Positions 45,605-57,071 of a stretch of 64,000 nt of DNA are shown here, piece by piece; the stretch's first letter is position 1; every line of letters begins with the position of its first letter. A model generated the notes under the pieces. It was given only the letters and a program-made list of their open reading frames with translations, was not told the DNA's origin and did not search any database. The position numbers and the translations under genes were made by a program. Source of the stretch: Zea mays (Eukaryota; Streptophyta; Magnoliopsida; Poales; Poaceae); NCBI RefSeq assembly GCF_902167145.1, contig NC_050096.1:271768622-271832621 (forward strand), in the 5' to 3' direction.

Positions 45605-48242
45605 TTAGGCCTTATTCTTAGGTACCCAAACGGTCTTGGGTCCTTTGACATTAGAAACAAGCACCTTGAGTACCCAAACACAAGTCTTTGACCCCTTGTG
45701 TTTGCCCCCAACATATTTGGCAACTACTTTGTCTGATTTGTTAGTCAAAACATAAGATGCATCAAAAGTCTTAAATGAAATACTAGGTTCATTTGATGCA
45801 ATAGGAGTTTTCTTCTTTGGCAATTTAGCACGAGTTGATTGCCTAGAGCTAGATGCCTCACTCTTATACATAAAAGCATGATTAGGGCCAGAGTGAGACT
45901 TCCTAGAGTGAATTCTCCTAATTTTGTGTTCGGGATAACCGGCAGGGTATAAAATGTAACACTCGTTATCCTGAACCATGGGAGCCTTGCCCTTAACAAA
46001 GTTAGACAATCTTTTAGGAGGGGCATTAAGCTTGACATTGTCTCCCTTTTGGAAGCAAATGCCATCCTTAATGCCTGGGCGTCTCCCACTATAAAGCATA
46101 CTACGAGCAAATTTAAATTTTTCATTTTTCTAATTCATGCTCGACAATTTTAGCATCTAATTTTGCTATATGATCATTTTGTTGTTTAATCATAGCCATG
46201 TGATCATGAATAGCATCAATGTTAACATCTATACATCTAGTACAAATAGTAACATGTTTAACGGTAGATGTAGAGGGTTTGCAAGAATTTAATTCAACAA
46301 TCTTAGCATGTAATATGGCATTTTCATCTCTAAGATTGGAAATAGAAGCATTGCAAACATTTAAATCTTTAGCCTTAGCAATTAATTTTTCATTCTCAAT
46401 TTTAAGGCTAGAGAGTGATGCATTCAACTTGTCAATCTTAGTAATCAAACTAGTATTATCATTTCTAATACTAACAATTGAATCATCACAAATATCTAAC
46501 TTCTCATCCTTAGCAATTAGTTTGGCATTTTCATTTCTAAGGTTAGAAATAACATCATGGCAAGTGCTTAGCTCACTAGACAATTTTTCACATTTTTCTA
46601 CTTCCTCAGCGTAAGCATTTTTAGTCTTAACATACTTTTTGTTTTCTTTAATAAGGAAGTCCTCTTGGCTATCCAAGAGTCCATCCTTCTCATGGATGGC
46701 ACTAATTAGTTCATTTAATTTTTCCTTTTGTTGCATGTTTAAGTTGGCAAAAAGGGTGAGCAAATTATCCTCATCATCACTAGAATTATCCTCATCACTA
46801 GAAGTTGCATACTTAGTGGAGGATTTTGATTTTACCTTCTTCCTTTTGCCGTCCTTTGCCATGAGGCACTTGTGGCCGACGTTTGGGAAGAGAAGTCCCT
46901 TGTTGACGGCGATGTTGGCGGCGTCCTCGTCGGAGGAGGAGTCGGTGGAGCTCTCGTCGGAGTCCCACTCCCGGCAAACATGGGCATCACCGCCATTCTT
47001 CTTGTAGTACCTCTTCTTTTCTCTTCTTTTTCCCTTCTTGTCGTCGCCCCTGTCACTATCACTAGATAATGGACATTTAGCAATGAAATGACCGGGCTTA
47101 CCACACTTGTTGCATACTTTCTTGGAACGGGGCTTGTAATCTCTCCCCTTCCTTTGCTTGAAGATTTGGTGAAAGCTTTTGATGATTAAAGCCATCTCCT
47201 CGTTGTCAAGTTTGGAGGCGTCGATGGGAAGCCTACTTGGTGTAGACTCTTCCTTCTTCTCCTCCGTCGCTTTGAAGGCGACAGGTTGCACCTCAGGTGT
47301 GGAGGTGGTGCCTCGCTCAATGATTTGTTTGGAGCCTTTGATCATGAGTTCAAAGCTCACAAACTTTCCTACCACTTCCTCGGGAGACATTAGTCTATAT
47401 CTTGGATCACCACGAATTAATTGTACTTGAGTAGGGTTAAGAAAAACAAGTGATCTAAGAATAACCTTGACCATTTCATGGTCATCCCATTTGGTGCTCC
47501 CGAGGTTGCGCACTTGGTTCACCAAGGTCTTTAGCCTGTTGTACATGGCCTGCGGGTCTTCTCCTTGGTTGAGCATGAACCGACCGAGCTCCCCCTCGAT
47601 CGTTTCCATTTTGGTGATCTTGGTCACCTCGTCTCCTTCGTGCGCGGTCTTTAGTACATCCCAAATCTCTTTTGCACTTTTCAATCCTTGCACCTTATTA
47701 TACTCCTCCGGACTTAGAGAGGCGAGGAGTATAGTAGTTGCTTGGGAATTAATGTGTTGGATTTGGAAGACTTCATCCGCATCATAATCTTCATCCCCTA
47801 CGGAAGGTACCTGTACTCCAAATTCAACAATGCCCCATATACTTTTGTGGAGAGAGGTTAGGTGATATCTCATCAAATCACTCCACCTAGAATAATCTTC
47901 ACCGTTAAACATTGGTGGTTTGCCTAATGGGACCAAAAGTAATGGAGTATGTCTAGGAATGCGAGGGTAGCATAGGGGGATCTTACTGAACTTCTTGTGC
48001 TCATGGCGCTTAGAAGTGACGGATGGTGTGTCGGAGCCAGAGGTGGATGGCGATGAAGAGTCGGTCTCGTAGTAGATCACTTTCTTCATCTTCTTTTTCT
48101 TCTCGTCGCTTCGACGCGACTTGTCGTGTGAAGGGGATCCCTTCACCTTGTTGCAGGACTCCCCGGGTGGAGCCTTCCCATGGCTTGTGGCGGGCTTCTC
48201 GTCGGTCACCATCTCCTTCTTGGCGTGATCTCCCGACATCAC
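45605..48242 (-). pseudogene. C3 gag, one frameshift near its end
   Basis: Begins MMSGDHAKKEMVTDEKP at 48242. It shows the gag-like domain (FNGEDYSRWSDLMRYHL, AKEIWDVLKTAHEGDEV), a CCHC knuckle CNKCGKPGHFIAKC, an acidic Ser/Asp stretch and a very long coiled coil of LRNENAKLIAK-type repeats. One extra A in an A-rich run at about 46122 shifts the frame. The remainder (LYSGRRPGIKDGI to VWVPKNKA, stop at 45605-45607) is in the next frame. About 880 codons in total, like C2 gag but with a longer coiled coil. Confidence 0.88.
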
Positions 48243-48274
48243 TTCGAGCGGTTAGGCTCTAATGAAGTACCTGG

Positions 48275-48287
48275 CTTTGATACCAAT
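48275..48287 (-). other. Primer-binding site of C3
   Basis: The minus strand reads ATTGGTATCAAAGCC right after the LTR end, one base from the usual TGGTATCAGAGCC complementary to initiator methionine tRNA. Confidence 0.8.
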
Positions 48288-49488
48288 TGAAAGTCGCCTA
48301 GAGGGGGGTGGTGAATAGGCAAATCTGAAATTTACAAACTTAAAGCACAACTACAAGCTAGAGTTAGCGTTAGATTTAAAGTCAAGTCCGAAAGAGAGGG
48401 CGAAAAACAAATCACAAGCAAATAAGGCGGATGACACGGTGATTTGTTTTACCGAGGTTCGGTTCTTGCAAACCTACTCCCCGTTGAGGTGGTCACAAAG
48501 ACCGGGTCTCTTACAACCCTTTCCCTCTCTCAAACGGTCACTTAGACCGAGTGAGCCTTTCTCTTCAATCAAATGGGACACTAAGTCCACTACAAGGACC
48601 ACCACAACTTGGCGTCTCTTGTTTTGATTACAAGTGAGTTGAACACAAGAATTAGAGGAAGAAGAAAAGCAATCCAAGCGCAAGAGCTCAAATGAACACA
48701 AAAGTCTCTCTCTCTCTAGTCACTAATTTGGTTGGAGTGATTTCGGACTTGGGAGAGGATTTGATCTCTTTGTTTGTGTCTTGTATTGAATGCTATAGCT
48801 CTTGTATGAGGTGTGAAGGCTGAAAACTTGGATACTATGAATGGTGGGTGGTTGAGGGTATTTATAGCCCCAACCACCAAACTAGCCGTTTGGTGGAGGC
48901 TGCTGTCGCATGGCGCACCGGACAGTCCGGTGCGCCAGCCACGTCACCCGGCCGTTGGGTTCTGACCATTGGAGCTTCTGACAGCTGAGCCACCGGAAAG
49001 TCTGGTGGTGCACCGGACAGTCACTGTTTACTGTCCGGTGCGCCTTCTGGCGCCTGTCCTGACTTCTGCGCGCGCATGCGCGCACTGTAGCGCATTTATT
49101 GTTCTTGCAGACGACCGTTGGCGCTATGTAGCTGTTACTCCGCTGGCGCACCGGACAGTCCGGTGAATTATATCGAAGCGGCTCCCAGAATTCCCGAAGG
49201 TGACAAGTTCAGACTGGAATTCCCTGGTGCACCGGACACAGTTCGGTGGTGCACCGGACAATGTCCGGTGGCACACCGGACAGTCCGGTGCACCAGACCA
49301 GGGCACACTTCGGTTGTCTTTTGCTATTTTTATTTGAACCCTTTCTTGGTCTTTTTATTGGTTTGTTGTGAACCTTTGGCACCTTTAGAACTCATAATCT
49401 AGAGCAAACTAGTTAGTCCAATTATTTGTGTTGGGCAATTCAACCACCAAAATCAATTAGGAAAAGGTGTAAGCCTATTTCCCTTTCA
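48288..49488 (-). repeat. C3 5' LTR
   Basis: TGAAAGTCGCCTAGAGGG to CCTATTTCCCTTTCA as written, 1,201 bp against 1,192 bp for the 3' LTR. Palindromes lie at about 48915-49295. The minus-strand TATA-like box GGCTATAAATACC is near 48858-48870. Confidence 0.9.
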
Positions 49489-50494
49489 GTTATCACCCTT
49501 ATCACCAACCGAGTGGGATGATCAGGGACTCATTAGTTTGGGAGGGCCTAAGGTGTTGGCTCAGCCTGGTTAGGTGTGAGCACAAAGGATTGTCCCCTTG
49601 TTTAAGGACCGGTTTGTCATCCTTCACTACCTATACTCCTAACAAGTACAACCACTCGAGACTATTTGGGCAGTCACTCAATCTGAACTTGCACGGTCCG
49701 AACCCTAGGATTATGACGGTTGTGGAGCACCGGGAGGATAAGGAAGGGTAATGTTTTTTCCTGGTTTGGGCATGGTGGTGGCCTTGTTCCTTCCGGTATA
49801 ATTGCTAAGGTAAGGACGTGCAAGGAAGGAAAGAGCTTCGGTGCCGAATCTCATGGCAGTGATATCGCAGAGCCGGACTAGTGGGTAATGTGTACCCCTT
49901 TGTGCAAAGTTTGAAACCTATTCGAATAGTCTGTGTCCACTGGTATGACAAGTCTGGTGTGGTATGATAATTAGTGCTTTTAACTTCAGAAAAAGGGAAG
50001 GTGTGTGGGTATTTATGGAAATAAAAATGAAGCCACGAAAGCGGGAAGCTCAGTGGTGGTTGAGTGTGAAAATGTGCTACTTCTCTCTTTTGGGTAAAAA
50101 CATCAAATATCGCCTTTCTCTGAAAAAAATAAAGAGTGACTTCAACTCCACCATATCGAGCATGTACCGTATAGGTCTCTCCCTCTTTACGGGTGGGATG
50201 GGCTTGAGGAATACGTAAAGTATTCACCTAGATTTATTTATGTTTTTCAGCTACTGAAGACTTCCTTTCCGCTATGTTCGACTAGAAGGGGGTTGTGGCT
50301 GCACCCAGTCTGCCTGTGGCTTGGGCTAGTTTTCTCCCACTCGCTATGTGTCCAAAGCTCGCTAGAGCTTGCTTTTGGTAATGTAATAATTATCATGTAA
50401 GACTCTGTGCTATATGATGAAATGAATGTGTTTACTAGCCTCCTGGGACTAGTAATTGTATCACATTTGAGTCCCAAAGGATCGGGACGCTTCA
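49489..50494 (-). repeat. Remnant of a G1-family LTR, reverse orientation to the left G1 LTR
   Basis: Reading the plus strand here gives the reverse complement of 5578 to about 6600, ending ATCGGGACGCTTCA at 50494, the LTR terminus. A stub of the same LTR (AAAAGTGTATGATGAAGG) lies left of C3 at about 40330-40355. Substitutions and deletions are frequent, so this is an old partial copy. No interior or other LTR end remains. Confidence 0.85.
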
Positions 50495-50698
50495 GCTAAT
50501 CACCGAGTGATTCTATTAAGCACTTGGGTGTATGAGCACTTGGAAATGTCTATGCTATGACATGGAATGTTGCTTGGGCTCCCACGCCTTGAAATGACCG
50601 GTTGGGGTGTATTTATATCCCTAACACAAATCTAGCCATTGGAGAAAAGTTGTGCTCTCTGTGGCACACCGGACAATGCACTGTTCACTGTTCGGTGC
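50495..50698 (-). repeat. LTR remnant B
   Basis: TAATCACCGAGTGATTCTAT onward matches 39840-40075 of remnant A with about 10% differences. It includes TATTTATA and the start of a CACCGGACAATGCACTGTTC palindrome, and is cut off by the G2 LTR at 50699. Confidence 0.7.
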
Positions 50699-52216
50699 TG
50701 TCGGCGTTTCGACCCTGGGGGGTCCCTGGACCGACGAGTAAATTGTCGCCGCGTGTCCCAGCCCAGATGGGTCGGCGCGAGACGGGACACAAAGGGGGGA
50801 GAACAGTAAGGGGAAATCGCGGCCTTCGTGTTGTCTTGCGCCCAGGGCGGATGGATGCTTTGCAGTAGGGGGTTACAAGCGTTCGCGTGGGAGAGAGAGA
50901 GAGAGCCTTATGCGTCGGCCCGTTCTCCCGCGTGGCCCACCTCCTTGTACGAGAGCCCTGGACCTTCCTTTTATAGGCGTAAGGAGAGGGTCCAGGTGTA
51001 CAATGGGGGGTGTAGCAGTGTGCTAATGTGTCTAGCAGAGAGGAGCTAGAGCCCTAAGTACATGTCGTCATGGCAGTCGGAGAGGTTTTGGCACCCTGTT
51101 CATGTGATGTCGTGGCCGTCGGAGGAGAGCTGGAGCCCTACAGAAGTACAGCTGTCGGGGCTGTCAGATCCTTGCTGACGTCTCCTTGCTGACGTAAGGG
51201 GCTGGGAGCTGCCGTCGTCATGGAGCGTGCGGGGTGTCATCATTACTTGTTTACTGGGGCGAGCCAGATGGGACGTTGGTCTTGTTCCCTGTAGCCTGAG
51301 CTAGCTTGGGGCAGGGTAATGATGGCCCCCCTGGCGACGTGGTCGGTCCGGACCCGAGTTTGGGCGAGGTGGCGATTCCGCTGAGGTCGAGGTTGTGTCC
51401 GAGCCCTAGGGTCGGGCGAGGCGGAGTCCATCGTCTTCCGGAGCCAAGGCTGAGTCCGAGCCCTGGGGTCGGGTGAGGCGGAGTTCGTCGTCTTCTGGAG
51501 CCGAGGCTGAGTCCGAGCCCTGGGGTCGGGCGAGGTGGAGTCCATCGTCTTCGGGAGCCGAGGCTGAGTCCGAGCCCTGGGGTCGGGCGAGGCGGAGTCC
51601 ATCGTCTTCCGGAGCCGAGGCTGAGTCCGAGCCCTGGGGTCGGGCGAGGCGGAGTCCATCTTCCGAGGCCGAGACGGCGGCCGAACCCTGGGGTCGGGCG
51701 AGGCGGAGCTTTCTATGTCGCCTGAGGCTGGACTTAGCCGCTGTCGACCTCACTCTGGCGAGTGGCACGGCAGTCGGAGCAAGGCAGGCGACGCTGTATT
51801 CCTGTCGGGTCGGTCAGTGGAGCGGCAAAGTGACTGCGGTCACTTCGGCCCTGTCGACTGAAGAGCGCGCGTCAGGATAAGATGTCAGGCGGTCCTTGCA
51901 TTAAATGCTCCTACGATATGGTCGGTTGGTGTGGCAATTTGGCCAAGGTTGCTTCTCCGCGAAGCCTACCCGAGCTGTGCCTCGGGCGTGTCGACGGTGC
52001 GTCCGTTGCTTGAGGGGACCCTCGGGCGAGGCGTGAATCTTCCGGGGTCGGCTGTCTTTGCCCGAGGTCGGGCTCGGGCGAGGCGAGATCGTGTCCCTTG
52101 AGTGGACTGAGCCTTGACCTTAATCGCGCCCATCAGGCCTTTGCAGCTTTGTGCTGATGGGGGTTACCAGCTAAGATTAGGAGTCTTGGGGGTACCCCTA
52201 ATTATGGTCCCCGACA
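50699..52216 (+). repeat. G2 5' LTR (1,518 bp)
   Basis: Starts TGTCGGCGTTTCGACC and ends GGTCCCCGACA; the interior starts GTAGCCCCCGAGCC. The TGTCGG...CCGACA ends and GTAGCCCCCGAG are typical of a group of large maize gypsy elements. TATA-like CTTTTATAGG is near 50969. A 57 bp tandem array lies at 51398-51710. The partner LTR is beyond the window, so the target-site duplication cannot be checked. Confidence 0.8.
51398..51710. repeat. 57 bp tandem repeat array in the G2 LTR
   Basis: TCCGAGCCCTGGGGTCGGG recurs exactly every 57 bases at 51398, 51455, 51512, 51569 and 51626, with a shortened, degenerate sixth unit around 51677. Units share GGCGGAGTCCATCGTCTTC and GAGCCGAGGCTGAG. Differences between units are single bases. 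The array lies downstream of the TATA-like box. Confidence 0.9.
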
Positions 52217-53642
52217 GTAGCCCCCGAGCCTCGAAGGGAGTGTTGATACTCGCTTGGAGGCTTTTGTCGCACTTTTTTGCAAGGGAACCGGCCTTTCTCG
52301 GTTGCGTTTCGTTCCGGTGGGTGCGCGCGAGCGCACCCGCCGGGTGTAGCCCCCGAGGCCTCGGAGGAGTGGTTTGACTTCTTCGAGGTCTTAGAGCGTT
52401 TCGTGATGCTTCGACCGGTCTGGTTGTTCCCTCATGCGAACTGGACGTAGCCCGGGTCCATAGTCAAGTCCCAAGTTCTCGGGCTGGTATGTTGACGCTG
52501 TCAACGGTTTGGCCGGAGCTGGGTTTGCGAGAGCAGCCCCCGAGCCTCCGCACAGAGCGAGAGGATGGTCAAAGACAGACTCGGCTTTTTTCATATGCCC
52601 CTGCGTCGCCTTTCCGCAAGGAGGAGGGAGGGAAAGCGCCATGTTGCCCTCGGAGGGCGCCAAACATGGTGTCTCCAGTGAGTTGCTAACGAGTAATCCG
52701 AGTCGACGCCCGTGCCCCATTCGTTAGGGCTCGGCTAGTGGCCCAGAGGCGCGCTCCAAAAGTACCTACGGGTGATTCGCCGGACCCGGTCCCCTTTTGA
52801 CGGGGTCCGAGGGCTCGATGCCTCCCTCTGGTGGGATTCTGTTACAAAATCGTTCCCGTCGGTCTCGGAAATGTCCTAGGGTACCTCGGGAGCGTAGCCC
52901 GAGCCTTGGTTATGTATCGAACGTACCCAGGGTCATCCCTCGCTCTGCGTGCTCTGAGGCGGCTGTCGAACCCTTCGGGGGCCAGCCTACGAACCCCTGA
53001 TCAGTAGTGGGCGCGGAGCCCGAGTGGCCTGAGGCGGCCGTTGAACCCTTCCGAGGGACCAGCCTTCGAACCTCTAACCAGTAGTGGGCGCGGAGCCCGA
53101 GTGCTCTGAGGCGGCTGTTGAACCCTTCCGAGGGGCCAGCCTTCGAACCTCTGATCAGTAGGGGGGCTCGGGACCCGCTTCCTTCGCGGAGAAGGATCCC
53201 TTTCAGAGTGTCCCCTTTCCCGGTCCCTGTGGCAAGAGAGAGAGGAAGAGGAAAAGGATACGGAATCGAATGACGTGGCACACCTTTTTTGACGCGGTCA
53301 TTGCGGCGGAGGTGAAGCGTCGCCTGCTTCGGCTGCCAAAGGTATCGCCTGTCCTGCCGCAGAGTTAATGCGACGGGACGAGTGGTTCGCGGGGCAGCCG
53401 TTGTGCGTGCGCGAGCCGTTCGAGGAACGGGCGTCTCGCTTTTGAGTTTTGAATCTCGCGGCGGGTTCGGGCGAAGTGTTGAATGGGTCTCGCCTGGGCC
53501 TTTATATATTCGGGAGAGGGACCGGTGACGGTTCTTTACTCTGCTGCTCGCCTCCCACTTAGGTCTTCGCAACCTGAGGGAATAGCCAGAGAAAGGAAAC
53601 TGCGCACCTTGTCCTCTCCGCTGCCACCTCTTCTGCTTGGTG
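52217..53642 (+). other. G2 leader between LTR and first ORF
   Basis: Non-coding, GC-rich, with recurring 'CCCGAGCC' and 'AGCCCCCGAG' text. About three copies of a 75-77 base tandem repeat (CTGAGGCGGCTGT...GAACCCTTC) start at 52954, 53029 and 53106. TTTATATATTCGGGAGAGG at 53501 is a TATA-like sequence about 140 bases before the ORF ATG. No classical initiator-tRNA primer-binding site is seen at 52217. Confidence 0.6.
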
Positions 53643-54488
53643 ATGGCCGACCGGGTGACCGTTGTTTCGCCGCGCGACCCGTGGCCTTTCTCCACCATCA
53701 CGGCGGATGATCTGGAGGCCCTTGTTGTTGATGGTTTGCTTCGCCCTCTCTCTGGTGACTCGCAGCCGGAGTGGATGGCCCCTCCGAGCGGAGCCGCCCC
53801 GTCCCCACCGTCGGGGTATGTGCTGAGCTTCGTCTCTTTTCACGAGTGGGGGTTCAGAGTGCCGACAAGCCGTTTTATGCGGGCGATTCTGCACGTCTAC
53901 GGGGTGGAGCTGCACAATCTCTGTCCCAACTCCATCTCGCAAGCAGCCATCTTCGCGGCGGTTTGCGAAGGATATTTGGGGATTGCCCCCCACTGGGACC
54001 TGTGGACCCATCTCTTCTCCGCGGAGCTTTTTGCCTCGACGACGGGGGAAAGAAGAGTTCGCATGGCGGTGCGGGCCGGTGGCTGCATCCTCCAGTTGAG
54101 GCAGGCGCGGGCGCAGCAGTACATCCCTGCCATCCTCGCGTCTTCGAACAAAGGGTGGCAGCGCCGGTGGTTTTATCTCCGAAATGACGACGGGAGGCTC
54201 CCATCGTTTTCTCAACGAGTGGTGACCGTCGCCGGCGGTAACTGGCGCTACGGGGCCCCGCGCGAGAGACAGAAGAATCTCCAGCCCCTTTTGAAGGCCT
54301 TGGAGGAGCTGCGAGAAGGAGGGCTCACCGCTGCGGGGGTGGTTGCCGCCATTCATCGCCGGAGGGTGCTCCCCTTGACGGAACGGCGGCTGCCGCTTTG
54401 GGAGATGACGCCGGGGGTCGACTTGGAGGGTTTGCAGATGTCCTCGGACCCCCTTCCCGCCGACGACCTCCACAGGCGGGTAGCCGGC
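53643..54488 (+). CDS. G2 extra ORF, exon 1 (putative gypsy-type transposon domain), interrupted by C4
   Basis: ATG at 53643 starts MADRVTVVSPRDPWPFSTIT. The text FVSFHEWGFRVPTSRFMRAI, YGVELHNLCPNSISQAAIFA and FSAELFAS...GGCILQLRQ resembles the plant 'putative gypsy type transposon' domain found upstream of or instead of gag in many grass elements; its biochemical role is not established. The frame is open for 282 codons to RRVAG and is then cut by C4. It continues exactly after the CCGGC target-site duplication at 62336. I see no stop in this exon. Confidence 0.75.
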
Positions 54489-55761
54489 TGTTAGAAATAT
54501 GCCCTAGAGATAATCATAGAGATGAGCATATTTCTTTGTATCCATGATATATATATTGCTTAATTGAATATCCATGGAAGGCACCTTGTATTGATTAGCA
54601 ATTATGTGAATTGTTTGTGAGATTCTTTACTTATATGGTTATTCTAAATGATGTCCCTAGTCAGAGTCGATGACTAGCACATGTATTAGTTGATGACTAC
54701 ATTTCACAAGTCATGAACATGGAGATGTTAAACTAATAATGTGGGCGCATGTATGACATGAGGCTGGACCGACCCACGTGAGATATTGTAATATAGTTCT
54801 CTTCTTGCAACATGAATACTGTATCCTTAGACCTGAGATTGTCGCATGTTCTCAAGATGTGAATTGACTTACTTAGGGACTATCAAACGCTATCCCGTAA
54901 CTGGGTAGTTATAAAGGTAGTTTTGGGTTTGTCAGGAAGCATGCTATGAGGCATGGTCAGTCAAGATGGAATTTGTCCCTCTCTTTGTGAGAGAGATATC
55001 TCTGGGCCCCTCGAGTGATTGGATCAAGAAATGCATGGCCGTGCTAGGGTTAAGAGTTAACCATTGAAAGGATTCCAATTCACAGTATCGAGAAAGAGAG
55101 GTCAGCTTAGAGCCAGACCAAATATCGTGAGACAAAGGGAACAGCATGTACGTAATGTCGCAATGGTTCGTCTGATATGATCTTTACGTACACATAGGAG
55201 TTGACATGTCTTGCTAGAGGCCGCTGTCAATTATTGGGCCAAGTAAGAGTACTCGGGCTATGTCTATTTGTACGTGAACCTATAGGGTCACACACTTAAG
55301 GGGAAGGAAGCCTAATTCGGATTAGATCCGAAATTAGACTGGGCTTTAGGGTTAATGATGGGCCTCGGCGTCAGAAGCCCACCATAACGCCTATATAATG
55401 AGGGGCGGGGGCGCGGTTAAGGAAAACCTAATTCGCCACCAGCGAACTAACAGCCGCCGCCCACCTCTCGCCCTCGCCAAGCCGTCGTCGCGAACCTAGC
55501 AGTTCGGTACGCGGCGCTTCCTCCCTGTACGTGTGGATACCTCGGAGGTGCTACATCTGGAGCACTTGGGCGAACCGTGCGAGGACGTGAAGGACGCTGG
55601 CGACTGCACGGCACTGCTCGACGCGTTCGTCTACATCGAGACGTCTTCCGCTGCTCTGCGCGTCTAGTGGTAATTCCATGACCTATAACCGCAGTAGTTC
55701 TTGGTATTATGGGGATGAAAATTTTTGTTTTGCGCTAGCGTAGCCTCCCCGTAATCCTACA
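54489..55761 (+). repeat. C4 5' LTR
   Basis: TGTTAGAAATATGCCC to CCGTAATCCTACA. A TATA-like CTATATAATGAGG near 55391 marks the probable promoter. The primer-binding site TGGTATCAGAGC begins at 55763. Confidence 0.95.
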
Positions 55762-57071
55762 GTGGTATCAGAGCAGGTTCTGCGTAGTTTTAGGTCTGGA
55801 TCTAGGTTCATGAGATGGATCTACTTAATGCACGGTTTGATTAGATCAATTGGTTATAAAGGGTCGAAGTCGATTACATCGGATATGACTGGAGAGATCA
55901 GTTCGTCCTTCTCTGTTATGTGCGCGACTTGCCCCTACCGGCTGGAATCACCATCGGGGCTAACTGCGTACACAACTAGCAGATTGATGTAACAGATCAA
56001 CGTCATGAGTGTAATCTTCTTCGGGTCGAAAGTCTCGGATTTGGGTTGATTTGATCAACCGCATGAGATTTCCAGTGGAATTTCCATGCATACGATGCAT
56101 GGAATCCTGTGAGGTTTTCAGGGCGCTGCCCTGAGACCCGCGGGGGACCGCCGTGGCTATCTGCTGTAGTGGCGAACGTATAGAAACGTGTTTGTCTAAC
56201 CTGTTTTTGCAGGACATGTGATCGGTATGGCTATTATGTGTATGTGATGCATGTTAATAAATTAGTCATGACCTGTGTGTCGTGACCAGGGCAATACGGC
56301 TGGAGCCACATGTATTGTCCAAATTTAATGTAATGACCTGCGTGTCAACATGTGATGATCCAAAGCGTATATGTAATTTGTTTACCAGCATACGTTAGAT
56401 AGGTCTTGAAGGACTCATCACCTGGAGGATGGCATACCTATATCATGGAGATGGAGATCATCGTGATGGACAAATTATTGGAGATGGGGATCACCATGTG
56501 ACAGCAAGCCATACCGAATCACAACTGTTGTGTGAATGCCATTCTTATTGTTCTACTTGTTTATATTGCATATATGTCCTTGCGTGCGATGTTAAAAGTA
56601 GGACGATCCCTCATAAATGTTTAAGCTTTAATGCCTCTCCAAACCTTGCACTATCATAAGTCTTGTACAATTGGTGGTGGGTCTATGAAATTAGGGTGCC
56701 ACCAGTTTTCCTTGACTAGATAGGTTTGTATCGGATACGAACTGCAGAAAGGGTTGGTTAACTTAAACAAAGTCAGCTTAATGGTTAAGGACTTTGAGGC
56801 ATAAGGTTGGGAGCCGTGACATAGAGATGTCACCCAACAACAGAAGTCATATATATGATATGATTAGCAAGGAGTTGCTTACCGATCTACCTTGTCTTCT
56901 AGCGGTGATGCTAAAGCTCACTAGTAGACTTGTTAGTTGTGGATTCTGAATCACTAAGTATCAATAGAGGGATATTGATTTTAGTGGGAGTAGACTATTA
57001 AATGTTTAATATGATTTACTCTGTCATGGATATTTTTGTCTTAGTATTTTGCATTATTTTGTTGTAGATAA
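55762..57071 (+). other. C4 leader with primer-binding site
   Basis: The primer-binding site TGGTATCAGAGCAGG is at 55763, complementary to initiator methionine tRNA. The remaining 1.3 kb has no ORF of note and presumably holds the packaging region and a long untranslated leader with several upstream ATGs. Confidence 0.75.

Larger units (their letters stand above)
40356..49488 (-). mobile_element. Copia retrotransposon C3 (SIRE/Maximus, Opie-like), full length, minus strand, frameshifted
   Basis: LTRs 40356-41547 (3') and 48288-49488 (5'), perfect target-site duplication GTTAT (40351-40355 and 49489-49493), primer-binding site at 48275-48287. Gag and pol each carry a frameshift, and pol has one further stop. 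The LTRs differ by many substitutions and small indels, so it is clearly older than C1, C2 and C4. It lies inside a reverse-orientation remnant of the G1-family LTR: the bases either side of C3 rejoin to that LTR text. Confidence 0.93.

Noticed and set aside
50699..50970. C3 or remnant B continuing into the G2 LTR
   Set aside because: The text changes abruptly at TGTCGGCG, a clear LTR start, and the following bases match no copia sequence in the window.
51398..51710. Could the regularly spaced 57 bp repeats be a CRISPR array?
   Set aside because: The units are contiguous near-identical tandem repeats without unique spacers, inside a plant LTR.
51243..51880. Repetitive proline/serine-rich open frames of 120-138 codons
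   Set aside because: They are translations of the 57 bp LTR tandem array, whose unit length is a multiple of three, so any stop-free frame stays open.
53559..54473. Antisense open frame of 304 codons opposite G2 exon 1
   Set aside because: It is a shadow of the GC-rich coding strand; no domain is recognisable, and the plus strand has the transposon-type domain.
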